Positions 53,701-63,424 of a DNA stretch of 64,000 nt are shown in pieces; the first letter of the stretch is position 1; each line of letters opens with the position of its first letter. Under the pieces are notes generated by a model. It was not told where the DNA came from and made no database searches. It worked only from the letters and a program-made list of their open reading frames with translations. The position numbers and the translations under genes were made by a program. The stretch is from positions 3,906,001-3,970,000 of the forward strand of contig NZ_PEJS01000001.1 of assembly GCF_002750975.1 (NCBI RefSeq), in the 5' to 3' direction. The DNA comes from Stenotrophomonas indicatrix. Lineage in GTDB: Bacteria > Pseudomonadota > Gammaproteobacteria > Xanthomonadales > Xanthomonadaceae.

Positions 53701-54390
53701 ATGGCCGCGCCGATGCTCGATACCTACCGCGAGGTGGTAACGCCGGAAGGCGTGCCGCTGCAGTTGCCTGCGGCCGGCCCGATGCCGCGTGCGCTGGCCT
53801 GGCTGATCGACCTGGCCGTCCGCTTCGGCGCGCTCACCGCGCTGTCCATTCCGCTGGCCCTGCTCGATGAGTTCGGCCGCGGCCTGTACATGGCGCTGAT
53901 GTTCCTGCTGATGTGGGCCTACCCCATCGTCTGCGAAGCGCTGTGGGGCCGTACCCTCGGCAAGCGCGTGCTGGGCTTGCGGGTGCTCGCGCAGGATGGC
54001 GCACCGGTGGGCTGGATGGCCTCGATCACCCGCAACCTGCTGCGCACCGTGGACATGCTGCCTTTCGGCTACGCACTGGGCCTGATCAGCAGCCTGTTCG
54101 ATCCGCATGGCCGCCGCCTGGGCGATCTGGTTGCCGGCACGATGGTGGTACATGCACCGCCGCATTACCTGCCGCCGCCGGCCACCATCGACAGCGCGCT
54201 GGCGCCGCCGCAACCGCTGCGGCCGGAGGAACAGGCGGCGGTGATGGCCTTCGCCGAGCGCGCGCCACGCCTGTCACCCGCACGCCAGCAGGAACTGGCC
54301 GGCATCGCCGAGCCGTTGACCAGCGCGTCCGGCCAGGTCGGCGTGCTGCGCCTGTATGCAATGGCCAACTGGTTGCTGGGACGACGATGA
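53701..54390 (+). CDS. RDD family membrane protein
   Basis: 229 residues. The RDD domain (about 25-150) has PRALAWLIDLAVRFG (R and D in helix 1), WGRTLGKRVLGLRVL and the second DPHGRRLGDLVAGTMVV segment, in the expected order. Three membrane helices, then a cytoplasmic tail. RDD proteins may be ion antiporters or accessory membrane proteins. It begins a six-gene overlapping operon and ends with ATGA into the next gene. Met5 is an alternative start. Confidence 0.88.
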   Translation: MAAPMLDTYREVVTPEGVPLQLPAAGPMPRALAWLIDLAVRFGALTALSIPLALLDEFGRGLYMALMFLLMWAYPIVCEALWGRTLGKRVLGLRVLAQDGAPVGWMASITRNLLRTVDMLPFGYALGLISSLFDPHGRRLGDLVAGTMVVHAPPHYLPPPATIDSALAPPQPLRPEEQAAVMAFAERAPRLSPARQQELAGIAEPLTSASGQVGVLRLYAMANWLLGRR

Positions 54391-55379
54391 AGCAGGAGCA
54401 GTTCGTCGCCCGCCATCAACAGGAATGGCATGACCTGGAGCAGTGGCTGCAGCATCGCGCCGGTGCCTCGCGTCGGCGTCGGCGCAGGCCGGGCGCGGAA
54501 GAAGCCGGCGATGTCAGCTTCCCGCAGCGTTACCGACGGCTGTGCCAGCAGCTGGCGCTGGCCCGCGAACGCGGCTACAGCCCGCAGCTGGTGCAACGCC
54601 TGCAGCAGTTGATGCAGCACGGCCATGGCGTGCTGTACCGCACGCCGCCGACCCGCTGGCGGCGCGCGCTGGAATTCCTGGTTGCTGATTTCCCGCTGCT
54701 GGTACGCAGCCAGGCGCGCAGCATGTGGGCGGCGCTGGCGATGTTCGCCGTGCCCGCGCTGGCCTGCTTCGTGCTGGTGCAGGTGTACCCGGACAGCATC
54801 CACCTGCTGATGGACAACGGCCAGATCGCCGAGATGGAGCGCATGTACGATCCATCGGCCGAGCGCCTGGGCCGCGACAGCGGCACCGACTGGATGATGT
54901 TCGGCTACTACATCATGAACAACATCAGCATCGCCCTGCGCACCTTCGCCAGCGGCCTGCTGGCGGGGTTGGGCACGCTGCTGGTGCTGCTGTTCAACGG
55001 CATCACCATCGGCGCGGTCGCCGGCCACCTGCAGCACATCGGCCATGGAGGCCCGTTCTGGCGCTTTGTGGCCGGCCACGGTGCGTTCGAACTGACCGCG
55101 ATCGTGATTGCCGGCGGCGCCGGCCTGCAGCTGGGCATGAAACTGCTGGCTCCCGGGCGGCGGCGCCGAGTGAATGCGTTGGTCGAAGGCGGGCGCATCG
55201 GCGCGCGGCTGTGCCTGGGCGTGGCCTTCATGCTGCTGCTGGCCGCGTTCGTGGAAGCGTTCTGGTCCTCCATCGCCGACATTCCGGCTGCAGTGAAGTT
55301 CAGCGTGGCCGGGGTGCTGTGGGCCGGCGTGCTGCTGTGGCTGTGGCGCGGTGGACGCGGAGGTGGCCATGCGGATTGA
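54387..55379 (+). CDS. SpoIIM/DUF95-like membrane protein
   Basis: 330 residues from MKQEQFVARHQQEW. An N-terminal soluble helical part (to about 100) is followed by six hydrophobic segments with GYYIMNNISIALRTFASGLL and GHGAFELTAIVIAGGAGLQLG, typical of the stage II sporulation protein M family outside spore-formers. The start overlaps the RDD stop (ATGA) and the end overlaps the next gene by 11 bases. Role in the MoxR operon unknown. Confidence 0.87.
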   Translation: MKQEQFVARHQQEWHDLEQWLQHRAGASRRRRRRPGAEEAGDVSFPQRYRRLCQQLALARERGYSPQLVQRLQQLMQHGHGVLYRTPPTRWRRALEFLVADFPLLVRSQARSMWAALAMFAVPALACFVLVQVYPDSIHLLMDNGQIAEMERMYDPSAERLGRDSGTDWMMFGYYIMNNISIALRTFASGLLAGLGTLLVLLFNGITIGAVAGHLQHIGHGGPFWRFVAGHGAFELTAIVIAGGAGLQLGMKLLAPGRRRRVNALVEGGRIGARLCLGVAFMLLLAAFVEAFWSSIADIPAAVKFSVAGVLWAGVLLWLWRGGRGGGHAD

Positions 55380-57003
55380 CCACCTGGACGTGGTGCTGCG
55401 CGCGCGCAGCAGCTGGGAAGCGATGGAGCTGGGTAGCGCGCTGGCCCGCCGCCACGCCCGCGGTGTGTGGGGCAGCTGGCTGCTGGCCAGTGCGCCGTTG
55501 TTCGTGCTGTTCAATGCACTGGCCTGGTGGCTGGATGCCTTCGGCTGGGCGTGGCTGGCGATGTGGTGGTGCAAACCGTTGTTCGAACGCGCACCGCTGT
55601 ACGTGCTCTCGCGCGGCATCTTCGGCGAACGGGTCGGCCCGCGCGATGCGCTGCGCGCACAGCGGCAGTGGGGCGGCAGCGGCTTCTGGGGCTATCTGGG
55701 CTGGCGCCGTTTCAGCGGCCTGCGCAGCCTGTGCCTGCCGGTCAATCTGCTGGAGGGCAATGCGCCCGCCCAGCGTGGCCCACGCCGGCGTGCAGTGGCC
55801 GCCGGCGCTGCGGGCCCTGCGCTGGTGCTGGCGGTGATCTGCCTGGCATTCGAGCTGGTGCTGGTGGTGGGCGCGATCGCAACCATCTTCATCTTCATTC
55901 CCCTGGAACTGCTGCCCGAATCCTGGCGCGCGGCGTGGGCGATGGTCAGCGTGGAAGCGCCTGCGTGGGCCAAGCTTGGCCTCAACCTGCTGTTCTGGCT
56001 GGCAGCGGCGCTGATCGGGCCGTTCTACGTGGGCGCCGGCTTCGGCCTGTACTTGAACCGACGCACGCAGATGGAAGCCTGGGACGTGGAAATCGCCCTG
56101 CGCCGCCTGCGCGAACGCCTGCTGCCGGTCGCCTCTTCGTTGGTGCTGCTGTTGTGCCTGGCGCTGCCGTTGGCGCCCGTGCACGCACAGGACGCCGACA
56201 CGCCGGACGCCGCGCAGACCACCACGGCCAGCGCCGATGAAGACGCAGAAGCGGAAGACGCTGAAGAAGCCGAAGAAGCGGCCACTGCGGAAAACGATCC
56301 GGCCAATACACCGGCGCTGATCTTCGGCGACACGCCGGTGGATACCGCTGGCTTCCGCCAGGCCGTGAACCGCGCCTACGAAGATCCGCTGCAGCGGCCG
56401 ACGCGGCAGGTCAGCCGATGGAAGCCGATCGAAGACGCCGCCGAGAAGCAGAAAGACAAGAAAGAGCTGCAGAAGGACAGCAGCAGCAACGCGGACCGCA
56501 CGTCGCGCAAGAGCGGCCAGTTGTGGCTGGCCCGGCTCGCCGAATGGGGCCTGTGGGGGCTTCTGGGGGTCCTGCTGCTGGTGCTGCTGTTGACCGCGCG
56601 GCTGTGGCTGCCGTGGTTGCGCGGTTCCGGCCGCCGCAAGGAAAAGCAGGCACCGCAGATCACCGAAGAGCAGGTGGAAATGCCGGTGGTGCTGCCGCCG
56701 GATGTGGCGACCCAGGCTGGGCTGCTGTGGGACCAGGGACGGCCGCGGCAGGCACTGGCGCTGCTGTATCGCGCCAGCGTGCGCACGCTGGTGGAGCGCA
56801 CCGGCATCGCGTTGCCGCCCGGTGCCACCGAAGCACAGTGCCTGCGTGCCTCGCGGCGCATGTCCGACAGCACCGACCGTGAACTGTTCGCGCGCATCGT
56901 GCGCATGTGGCAGTACGCCGCCTACGGCGGGCGCCTGCCTAGCCGCAGCGATTTCGACGCGTTGGCCAGCACGCTGCGCCAGCAGTACGGGTGGCAGGCA
57001 TGA
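55369..57003 (+). CDS. Membrane protein with C-terminal DUF4129
   Basis: 544 residues from MRIDHLDVVLRARSSW. The N-terminal half has several helices (LVLAVICLAFELVLVVGAIA and others). An acidic linker (about residues 280-310) is followed by another helix and the C-terminal DUF4129 (PRQALALLYRASVRTLVERT, GATEAQCLRASRR), a domain tied to MoxR/transglutaminase operons. The start overlaps the SpoIIM-like gene and the end overlaps the DUF4350 gene (ATGA). Confidence 0.85.
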   Translation: MRIDHLDVVLRARSSWEAMELGSALARRHARGVWGSWLLASAPLFVLFNALAWWLDAFGWAWLAMWWCKPLFERAPLYVLSRGIFGERVGPRDALRAQRQWGGSGFWGYLGWRRFSGLRSLCLPVNLLEGNAPAQRGPRRRAVAAGAAGPALVLAVICLAFELVLVVGAIATIFIFIPLELLPESWRAAWAMVSVEAPAWAKLGLNLLFWLAAALIGPFYVGAGFGLYLNRRTQMEAWDVEIALRRLRERLLPVASSLVLLLCLALPLAPVHAQDADTPDAAQTTTASADEDAEAEDAEEAEEAATAENDPANTPALIFGDTPVDTAGFRQAVNRAYEDPLQRPTRQVSRWKPIEDAAEKQKDKKELQKDSSSNADRTSRKSGQLWLARLAEWGLWGLLGVLLLVLLLTARLWLPWLRGSGRRKEKQAPQITEEQVEMPVVLPPDVATQAGLLWDQGRPRQALALLYRASVRTLVERTGIALPPGATEAQCLRASRRMSDSTDRELFARIVRMWQYAAYGGRLPSRSDFDALASTLRQQYGWQA

Positions 57004-58186
57004 GCCCGCGCCTGTTCTGGTCGTTGCTGCTCGGCGCGCTGGTCCTGCTCGGGGTGCCGCTGACCATCCTGTTCCTGCGCACGCACGAAAAGGTGACCGA
57101 GACCATCGTGCTGCCGCCGCAGGGCGAAGCCAGCTACAACCCGCTGTATGTGCTGGGCCAGGCGCTGCGCGCCGACGGCATCGAGGTGCAGTCCCGGCAG
57201 CGGCTGGACCTGGCACAGATGCCACTGGCGGCCACCGATACGGTGGTATTGCTGCAGGACACCGCCGACATGCCGCCGCGCACCGCACAGGCCCTGCTGG
57301 ACTGGGTCGGCACGGGTGGCCATCTGCTGCTGCGCACGCAGCCACCGGCCGAGGACGATGCCAGCAGCACGCAGGGCCCCCTGCTGGACAGGATCGGCGT
57401 GGACAGCCTGTTCCATGAAAGCGACTGCCAGCCCTTCCACGTGGTCGATGATCCGAGCCATGTCGAGTTCTGCGGCGGCCGACGCTTCAGCCTGGGCTTC
57501 CAGGCCAACGCCACGGCCGAGCGCCGCTGGGGTGGCCAGGAAGGACTGGTGTTCGCGCGCCTGCCGCACGGCAAGGGCCGCATCGACGTGCTGGCGGACA
57601 TGGACGTCATGCGCGGTGAAGGCCCGTCCGCATCAACACGCCGCCGCGCGGTCGACGCCGATGCCGTTGCCCGCGATGGCCTGCATGACCTCTCCCACCG
57701 CGACCTGACACGCTACCTGCTCGATCCCAACTATGGGCGCGGCACGATGTGGCTGGTGTACGGCAGCCGCCCGCCCTCGCTGGGCGCGCGCATCTTCTAC
57801 CAGGGCTGGCCGCTGTGGGTGCCGCTGCTGCTGGCGATCCTCGGCTGGCTGTGGTCACGCGCGCAACGCTTCGGCAGTGCCCTGCCCGCGCCGGTGGTCG
57901 AACGCCGTTCGTTGCTGGAGCACGTCCGCGCCAGTGGCGAACTGCTGCTGCGCTTCGGCCATGGCACGCGCCTGTACCTGGCCGTGCAGGCGCTGTTCCT
58001 GCACCGCCTGCGCCTGCGCGCGCCCGTCGCTGCGGCACTCGACGGTGCTGCGCGTGACCAGGCCATCGCCGCAGTGCTGCAATGGCCCGTCAGTCGAGTC
58101 GCCAGTGCACTCACTCCGCCTTCGCCGCATGATTCCTCCGCCCTGCGCGAGCGCATCCGCTTGCTGCTCCAGATGAGATCCCTGCT

Positions 58187-58190
<4 letters not shown>
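57000..58190 (+). CDS. DUF4350 family protein
   Basis: 396 residues from MSPRLFWSLLLGALVLLGV. One N-terminal helix, a GATase-like periplasmic domain (YNPLYVLGQALRADGIEVQS, LLDWVGTGGHLLLRT) and a C-terminal helix (WVPLLLAILGWLWSRAQRFG) fit DUF4350. The C-terminal cytoplasmic tail is about 100 residues. It overlaps both neighbours by ATGA. It is a regular member of MoxR operons; biochemical role unknown. Confidence 0.85.
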
Positions 58191-59169
<979 letters not shown>

Positions 59170-59173
<4 letters not shown>

Positions 59174-60468
59174 GGCCTGCGCCGCTGCTGCTGGCGTTGC
59201 TGTTGGCCTGGGCTGCGCTGGGCGGCGTGGTGCTGGCCGGGCTGCTGCCACGCTGGAGCTGGGCGCTGGCCGGCGCACTGGTTGCGGTGGTGGCACTGGT
59301 TGATCTGTGGCGGCAGCGGCGACGACCATCGCCCAGCGTCGAGCGCGACGTGCCCGAAGCCCTGGCACTGGGCGTGCGCCGCGAGATCGGCCTGCGCCTG
59401 CAGTCCGGGCAGGCCATGCAGGTACAGGTATTCGATCTGGTGCCAGGCGGTTGGCCACTGGAATCACTGCCGCAACGCGTGCAGTTGCGGGCGGGCCATG
59501 CCAGTTCGCTGCATTACCACGTGCAGCCGCAGCAGCGCGGCCGCTTTGCCTTCGAAGGCGTGCAGCTGCGCATCCGCTCGCCATGGCGGTTGTGGTGGCA
59601 GCAGCGCACGCTGCCACCGGCGCTGGAGGTGCGGGTCTATCCCAACTTCGTGCCACTCACCCGATTTGCGCTGTTCAGTGCCGACCAGGCCTCGCGACTG
59701 GTCGGTGCACATGTGAAGCGCCGCCGTGGCGAAGGCACCGACTTCCACCAGATGCGCGAGTACCGCATCGGCGACAGCCTGCGCCAGCTCGACTGGAAGG
59801 CCACCGCCCGCGCCCGCAAGCTGATCTCGCGCGAGTACCAGGACGAGAAGAACCAGCAGCTGCTGCTGATGCTCGACAGCGGCCGGCGCATGCTGGCCAG
59901 TGAAGGCGGACTCTCGCATTTCGACCATGCCTTGAACGCCTCGCTGGTGGTGGCCTACCTGGCATTGCGCCAGGGCGATGCTGCCGGCCTGTTCGCGGTA
60001 GGCGGCGAGCGTCGCTGGGTGGCGCCGCAGCGCGGCATGGACACGGTGCAGCATCTGTTGCGCGCCAGCTATGACCTGCAGCCGCAGGCCGTGGCCACCG
60101 ATTACCTGGCTGCCGCCACCGAAGTCTCACTGCGCCAGCCCCGGCGCGCGCTGGTGATGCTGGTCAGCAACGTGCGCGACGAGGACATCGAAGACCTGCT
60201 TGCGGCGGTGCGCCTGCTGCAGCGCCGTCATCTGGTGTGCGTAGCCAGCCTGCGCGAGCGCGAGCTGGATGCTGCGCTGGAAGGCGAGGTGCACACGGTG
60301 GAAGATGCCGCGCAGGCCGGTGCCGCCGCGCTGTACCTGCAACAGCGTGCGCAGGCGCATGACGCGCTGCGTGCCGAACGGGTGATGGTGCTGGACGTCA
60401 CGGCCGATGCCCTGCCCGCCGCGCTGGTGGAGCGCTATCTGGCGGTGAAGCGCGAAGGGCTGCTGTAA
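59170..60468 (+). CDS. DUF58 domain protein
   Basis: 432 residues from MRPAPLLLALLLAWAALG. Two N-terminal helices, then a beta-rich part and the DUF58 signature GEGTDFHQMREYRIGDSLRQ with RQLDWKATARARKLISREY, followed by a vWA-like segment (QLLLMLDSGRRMLA) with a partial metal-binding site. DUF58 proteins are regular partners of MoxR ATPases. It is the last gene of the operon, and a SMAG cluster follows 3 bases after its stop. Confidence 0.9.
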
Positions 60469-60471
60469 CCG

Positions 60472-60601
60472 GTAATGCCGGCCGCTGGCCGGCGGATCAC
60501 CACAACCGCCGGGCATGGCCCGGCGCTACCGACGCTCCGCCTTGGTAGATGCCAACCTTGGTTGGCACACCATCAACGGCGCCGACCAAGGTCGGCACTA
60601 C
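60472..60601. repeat. Cluster of four GTAG/GTAA-ended palindromes
   Basis: Elements lie at 60472-60494 (GTAATGCCGGCC...), 60507-60529 (reverse, GCGCCGGGCCATGCC core), 60545-60568 (GTAGATGCCAACC...) and 60581-60601 (reverse, ending CACTAC). Thus two inverted pairs of different core sequence stand side by side between the convergent DUF58 and zinc-ribbon genes, and the last touches the stop of the latter. Confidence 0.8.
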
Positions 60602-61245
60602 CCCTGCAGCAAGCGCTTCTGCAACCGCTCCACCGCGCGCTGCAGCAGCACGCGATGCCGTGCCAATTTCATCCACTGCGGCAGCCGCGAGAACATCGAG
60701 CGATGATGCCCTTTGGTTTCACGCAGTGTCGCGACAGCGTACTCATGAAGCGCCTGCAGATGCTCGGCGTTGTAGGCCCAAAGCAGACCTGCGCGGGTCG
60801 GCTCCACCAGATGCAGCGGAAGGCCGAAATGTGGATCGGCCGGCTCGGCATCGCGCAGCGGGGTGGCCGACACGTCGACATCGCTGCTGCGCCCACATTG
60901 CCCACATCGCGCGGGAAAGGTGGCCGGCGAACGAACGCCCGACGCTATCCGGCGATGCACGTACAGCCATTGGTGCCCGCAGTACCCGCACGGCCGACGC
61001 CCCTGCATGCACACCGCGCCCACCCAGTCGCCACTGTCCAGCGCAACGCTGCAGCCGGTGCAGCGGAAACGCACCGTCCAACGGTAGGGCTGCCAGCTCG
61101 CCAGCACCCAGCCCGGCGTATCGCAGCGGTGGCAGCGCACCGCGATGCGGTCGGCGAACGCATTCAGGCCGCGACCATCGTCGAAATGACGGCCCGGCAC
61201 GGGAGCAGGACGCCCGCGCCGACCGGGCGGGCGTTGCACCGCCAT
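60598..61245 (-). CDS. Zinc-ribbon protein of unknown function
   Basis: 215 residues. Three CxxC pairs are spread over the protein (CHRCDTPGW, CTGCSVALD, CGYCGHQWLY) and a fourth is in ARCGQCGRSS, so two or more zinc ribbons are likely. The C-terminal third is helical and basic (LQALHEYAVATLRETKGHHR). The ATG overlaps the stop of the upstream ygiC gene by one base. No known catalytic motif. Family not recognised. Confidence 0.6.
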   Translation of the reverse strand: MAVQRPPGRRGRPAPVPGRHFDDGRGLNAFADRIAVRCHRCDTPGWVLASWQPYRWTVRFRCTGCSVALDSGDWVGAVCMQGRRPCGYCGHQWLYVHRRIASGVRSPATFPARCGQCGRSSDVDVSATPLRDAEPADPHFGLPLHLVEPTRAGLLWAYNAEHLQALHEYAVATLRETKGHHRSMFSRLPQWMKLARHRVLLQRAVERLQKRLLQG

Positions 61246-62423
61246 CAGACGTAGATCCGCGTCGGCGCTTCGTCGATGATCGCGTGCGGCACGAAGCGCG
61301 CACTGTCGCGGGTGATCGCGCTGTCGTCCTCGCGGATGCCGATGCCGCAGGCGTGGTCGCCGATCACCCAGCTGCCGATCAGCGGGTAACCGCCTTCGAA
61401 GCGGGTGAGCGGATGCGCACGCTGGAGGATCGCCGGACCGTCGTACGGACCGTCGCTGCGCTGCGTGCTGCCGTCGGCCAGGTGCATCTCGATGTTGGCA
61501 CCTTCGCGCGAGAACAGCGGCTTGCGCACCCAGCCCGAGGCCAGCGCGCTGCCGTCATCGAAGTGTGCTTCCAGCAGGTTCGGATGGCCGACATTGCGCT
61601 GCCACAGCAGCGGCAGGATGCCCTTGTTGCTCAGCACCGCCTTCCATGCCGGTTCCAGCAGCTGCACGCCCGAGCCCGGCAGCGCGCGACCGAATTCCTC
61701 GGCCATCAGGTCTTCCAGCGGGTACAGCTTGAACAGCGTGCCGATGACCGTATCGTCCAGCGCGGTGAAGCGCCCGTCTTCGGACAGGCCGATGTCCTCG
61801 ATGGCGATCGCCTGCCCGTGCAGGCCCGTCTGCGAAGCGCAGTCGCGCAGATACTCGACCGTACCGCGGTCTTCGTCCGAGCTGCCCACCGCACTGAAAT
61901 ACAGCGGCGGCGGCAGCTGCGTGGCCAGTTCGCCGAAGCGTTCGACCAGGGCTTCATGGATCGCGTTGAACTGGTCGGCGTGCTGCGGCAGGCGGCCGGC
62001 GTTGCGCTGGTCCTCCAGCCACTGCCACTGGAAGAAGCTGGCTTCAAACAGCGAGGTCGGCGTGTCGTAGTTCAGTTCGTACAGCTTGGCCGGGCCGGTG
62101 CCGTCGTAGGCCAAGTCCAGGCGCCCGTACAGGTGCGGCTGGCGCTGGCGCCAGCTGTCGGCGATCCAGTCGCGGTAATGCGCGGGGATCGCCAGCTGGT
62201 CCATCAGGCGCTCGCTGGCGATGACATCGCCGACCAGGTCCATCGCCATCTGGTGCAGTTCGGCGCTGGGGTCTTCGATGTCCTGCTCGATCTGGCGCAG
62301 GGTGAACGCGTAATACGCGCTTTCATCCCAGTACGGCTGGCCGTCGATGGTGTGGAAGCGGAAACCGGCTTCCTCCGCGCGCGCCCGCCACTGGGCGCGC
62401 TCGGCAATACGGATACGTTGCAT
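61245..62423 (-). CDS. ygiC: Glutathionylspermidine synthase family ATP-grasp protein (YgiC-like)
   Basis: 392 residues from MQRIRIAERAQWRARAEEAG. The ATP-grasp family features are KLYELNYDTPTSLFEASFFQ, LLEPAWKAVLSNKGILPLLW and GWVRKPLFSREGANIEM, with GSWVIGDHACGIGIREDD near the end. It matches the C-terminal synthetase domain of Gsp, and E. coli YgiC/YjfC; it lacks the amidase domain. The peptide or polyamine substrate is unknown. It lies 7 bases after ygiB, as in enterobacteria. Confidence 0.88.
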   Translation of the reverse strand: MQRIRIAERAQWRARAEEAGFRFHTIDGQPYWDESAYYAFTLRQIEQDIEDPSAELHQMAMDLVGDVIASERLMDQLAIPAHYRDWIADSWRQRQPHLYGRLDLAYDGTGPAKLYELNYDTPTSLFEASFFQWQWLEDQRNAGRLPQHADQFNAIHEALVERFGELATQLPPPLYFSAVGSSDEDRGTVEYLRDCASQTGLHGQAIAIEDIGLSEDGRFTALDDTVIGTLFKLYPLEDLMAEEFGRALPGSGVQLLEPAWKAVLSNKGILPLLWQRNVGHPNLLEAHFDDGSALASGWVRKPLFSREGANIEMHLADGSTQRSDGPYDGPAILQRAHPLTRFEGGYPLIGSWVIGDHACGIGIREDDSAITRDSARFVPHAIIDEAPTRIYV

Positions 62424-62430
62424 GGGTCGA

Positions 62431-63000
62431 TCAGCCGCCGACGCTGCTGCCGCTGCGGCGCGCACTGGTGCTGCCAAAGCCGCTGCGGCTGGCGGTCACC
62501 GCACGGTTCGGTTCGCTGCTGACCGGGGCCAGCCCGGCCTTGCCCGCGCCGATGCCGCTGGCGGTGTTCAGGCCGCCGCTGCCACCCGGGGCAGGACGCG
62601 CCCAACCGGCGCTCTTGTCCTGGTAGGCCGGCGCCGAAGCCGGCGCCTGCGGGGCCAGGCCACCGCGGTTGCTCAGCATCTGCGACATGAAGAAGCCCAT
62701 CATCATCGGACCGATGAACGAGGTGCCGGCCGAGGTGTGCTGCTGCACGCACTGCTCAGGCTTGTAATCCTGTTCGCAGGCTTCCTTGGTCGCGTACTTC
62801 GGCGCTGCGTCGGCAGACTTCTTCTGCGCCTCGGCAAACGCATTGCGGCACGCCGAAGGATCAGCGGTAGCCGCGGTGCAGGCCTCCACCGAGGTATACA
62901 GGCCTTCCTGCACCTGCACCTGCTCTTCCTTCTGGCAGGCAGTGAACAGCAGCGGCGCAGCGCTCATCAGCAGCAGCGCGGTGGTGCGGGAACGTTTCAT
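62431..63000 (-). CDS. ygiB: DUF1190 lipoprotein (YgiB-like)
   Basis: 189 residues. A lipoprotein signal with lipobox LFTAC, then a DUF1190 pattern with paired Cys (VEACTAATADPSACRNAFAE, EACEQDYKPEQCVQQH), a Met-rich GPMMMGFFMSQM segment and a Gly/Ser-rich tail. YgiB is the standard partner of ygiC. Function unknown. It is divergent from ilvD, with a 424-base gap. Confidence 0.87.
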   Translation of the reverse strand: MKRSRTTALLLMSAAPLLFTACQKEEQVQVQEGLYTSVEACTAATADPSACRNAFAEAQKKSADAAPKYATKEACEQDYKPEQCVQQHTSAGTSFIGPMMMGFFMSQMLSNRGGLAPQAPASAPAYQDKSAGWARPAPGGSGGLNTASGIGAGKAGLAPVSSEPNRAVTASRSGFGSTSARRSGSSVGG

Positions 63001-63117
63001 GGCCTCATGCCTTCAAGTCGGAACAATGCCCCATCATGCCAAATCCGGGCCAACAACCGGAATCGGCAAAGTAGGAAAGATGAACGGAATTTCATTTTCG
63101 TTGTCATCCCGAGCTTG

Positions 63118-63140
63118 ATCCACGCATGGCATGGATCTAC
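63118..63140. repeat. SMAG-type palindrome
   Basis: ATCCACGCATGGCATGGATCTAC is a reverse-oriented GTAG element of the same subtype as 50697-50719. It lies just upstream of the large inverted repeat in the ygiB-ilvD gap. Confidence 0.7.
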
Positions 63141-63170
63141 TGGCCCACGGCCACCTGTCGGAGGCGGGGT

Positions 63171-63256
63171 GGGTCCGGTGGCGGGGGCGTGAGCGCCATG
63201 GATGGCGCGACCGAGCCTACATGGACGTATTTACGGCGTCCCCCGCCACCGGACCC
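63171..63256. repeat. Large inverted repeat upstream of ilvD
   Basis: A perfect 17-bp inverted repeat, GGGTCCGGTGGCGGGGG (63171-63187) and CCCCCGCCACCGGACCC (63240-63256), extends outward by a further 7 bases with one mismatch. The 52-base loop carries its own hairpin (GCGCCATGGATGGCGC, 63193-63208) and the stretch GAGCCTACATGGACGTATTT. It could be a repeated intergenic element or a regulatory RNA fold. The remainder of the 424-base gap (63001-63424) has no supported gene. Confidence 0.7.
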
Positions 63257-63424
63257 AGCCCGCCATCCCGCGGATAGCCCGCTTTTGATTTTGACGTTGA
63301 CGTTGATTCGGCAGGTGCAGGGCGCAGCCCTGCCGGACCGCCTCCGGTGGTTGCAGCAGCAACCGAAAAAATTGGCCATGATCAACCGACCCCCACGTCG
63401 TACGGCCCGCCCGTTCCGCCAGCC

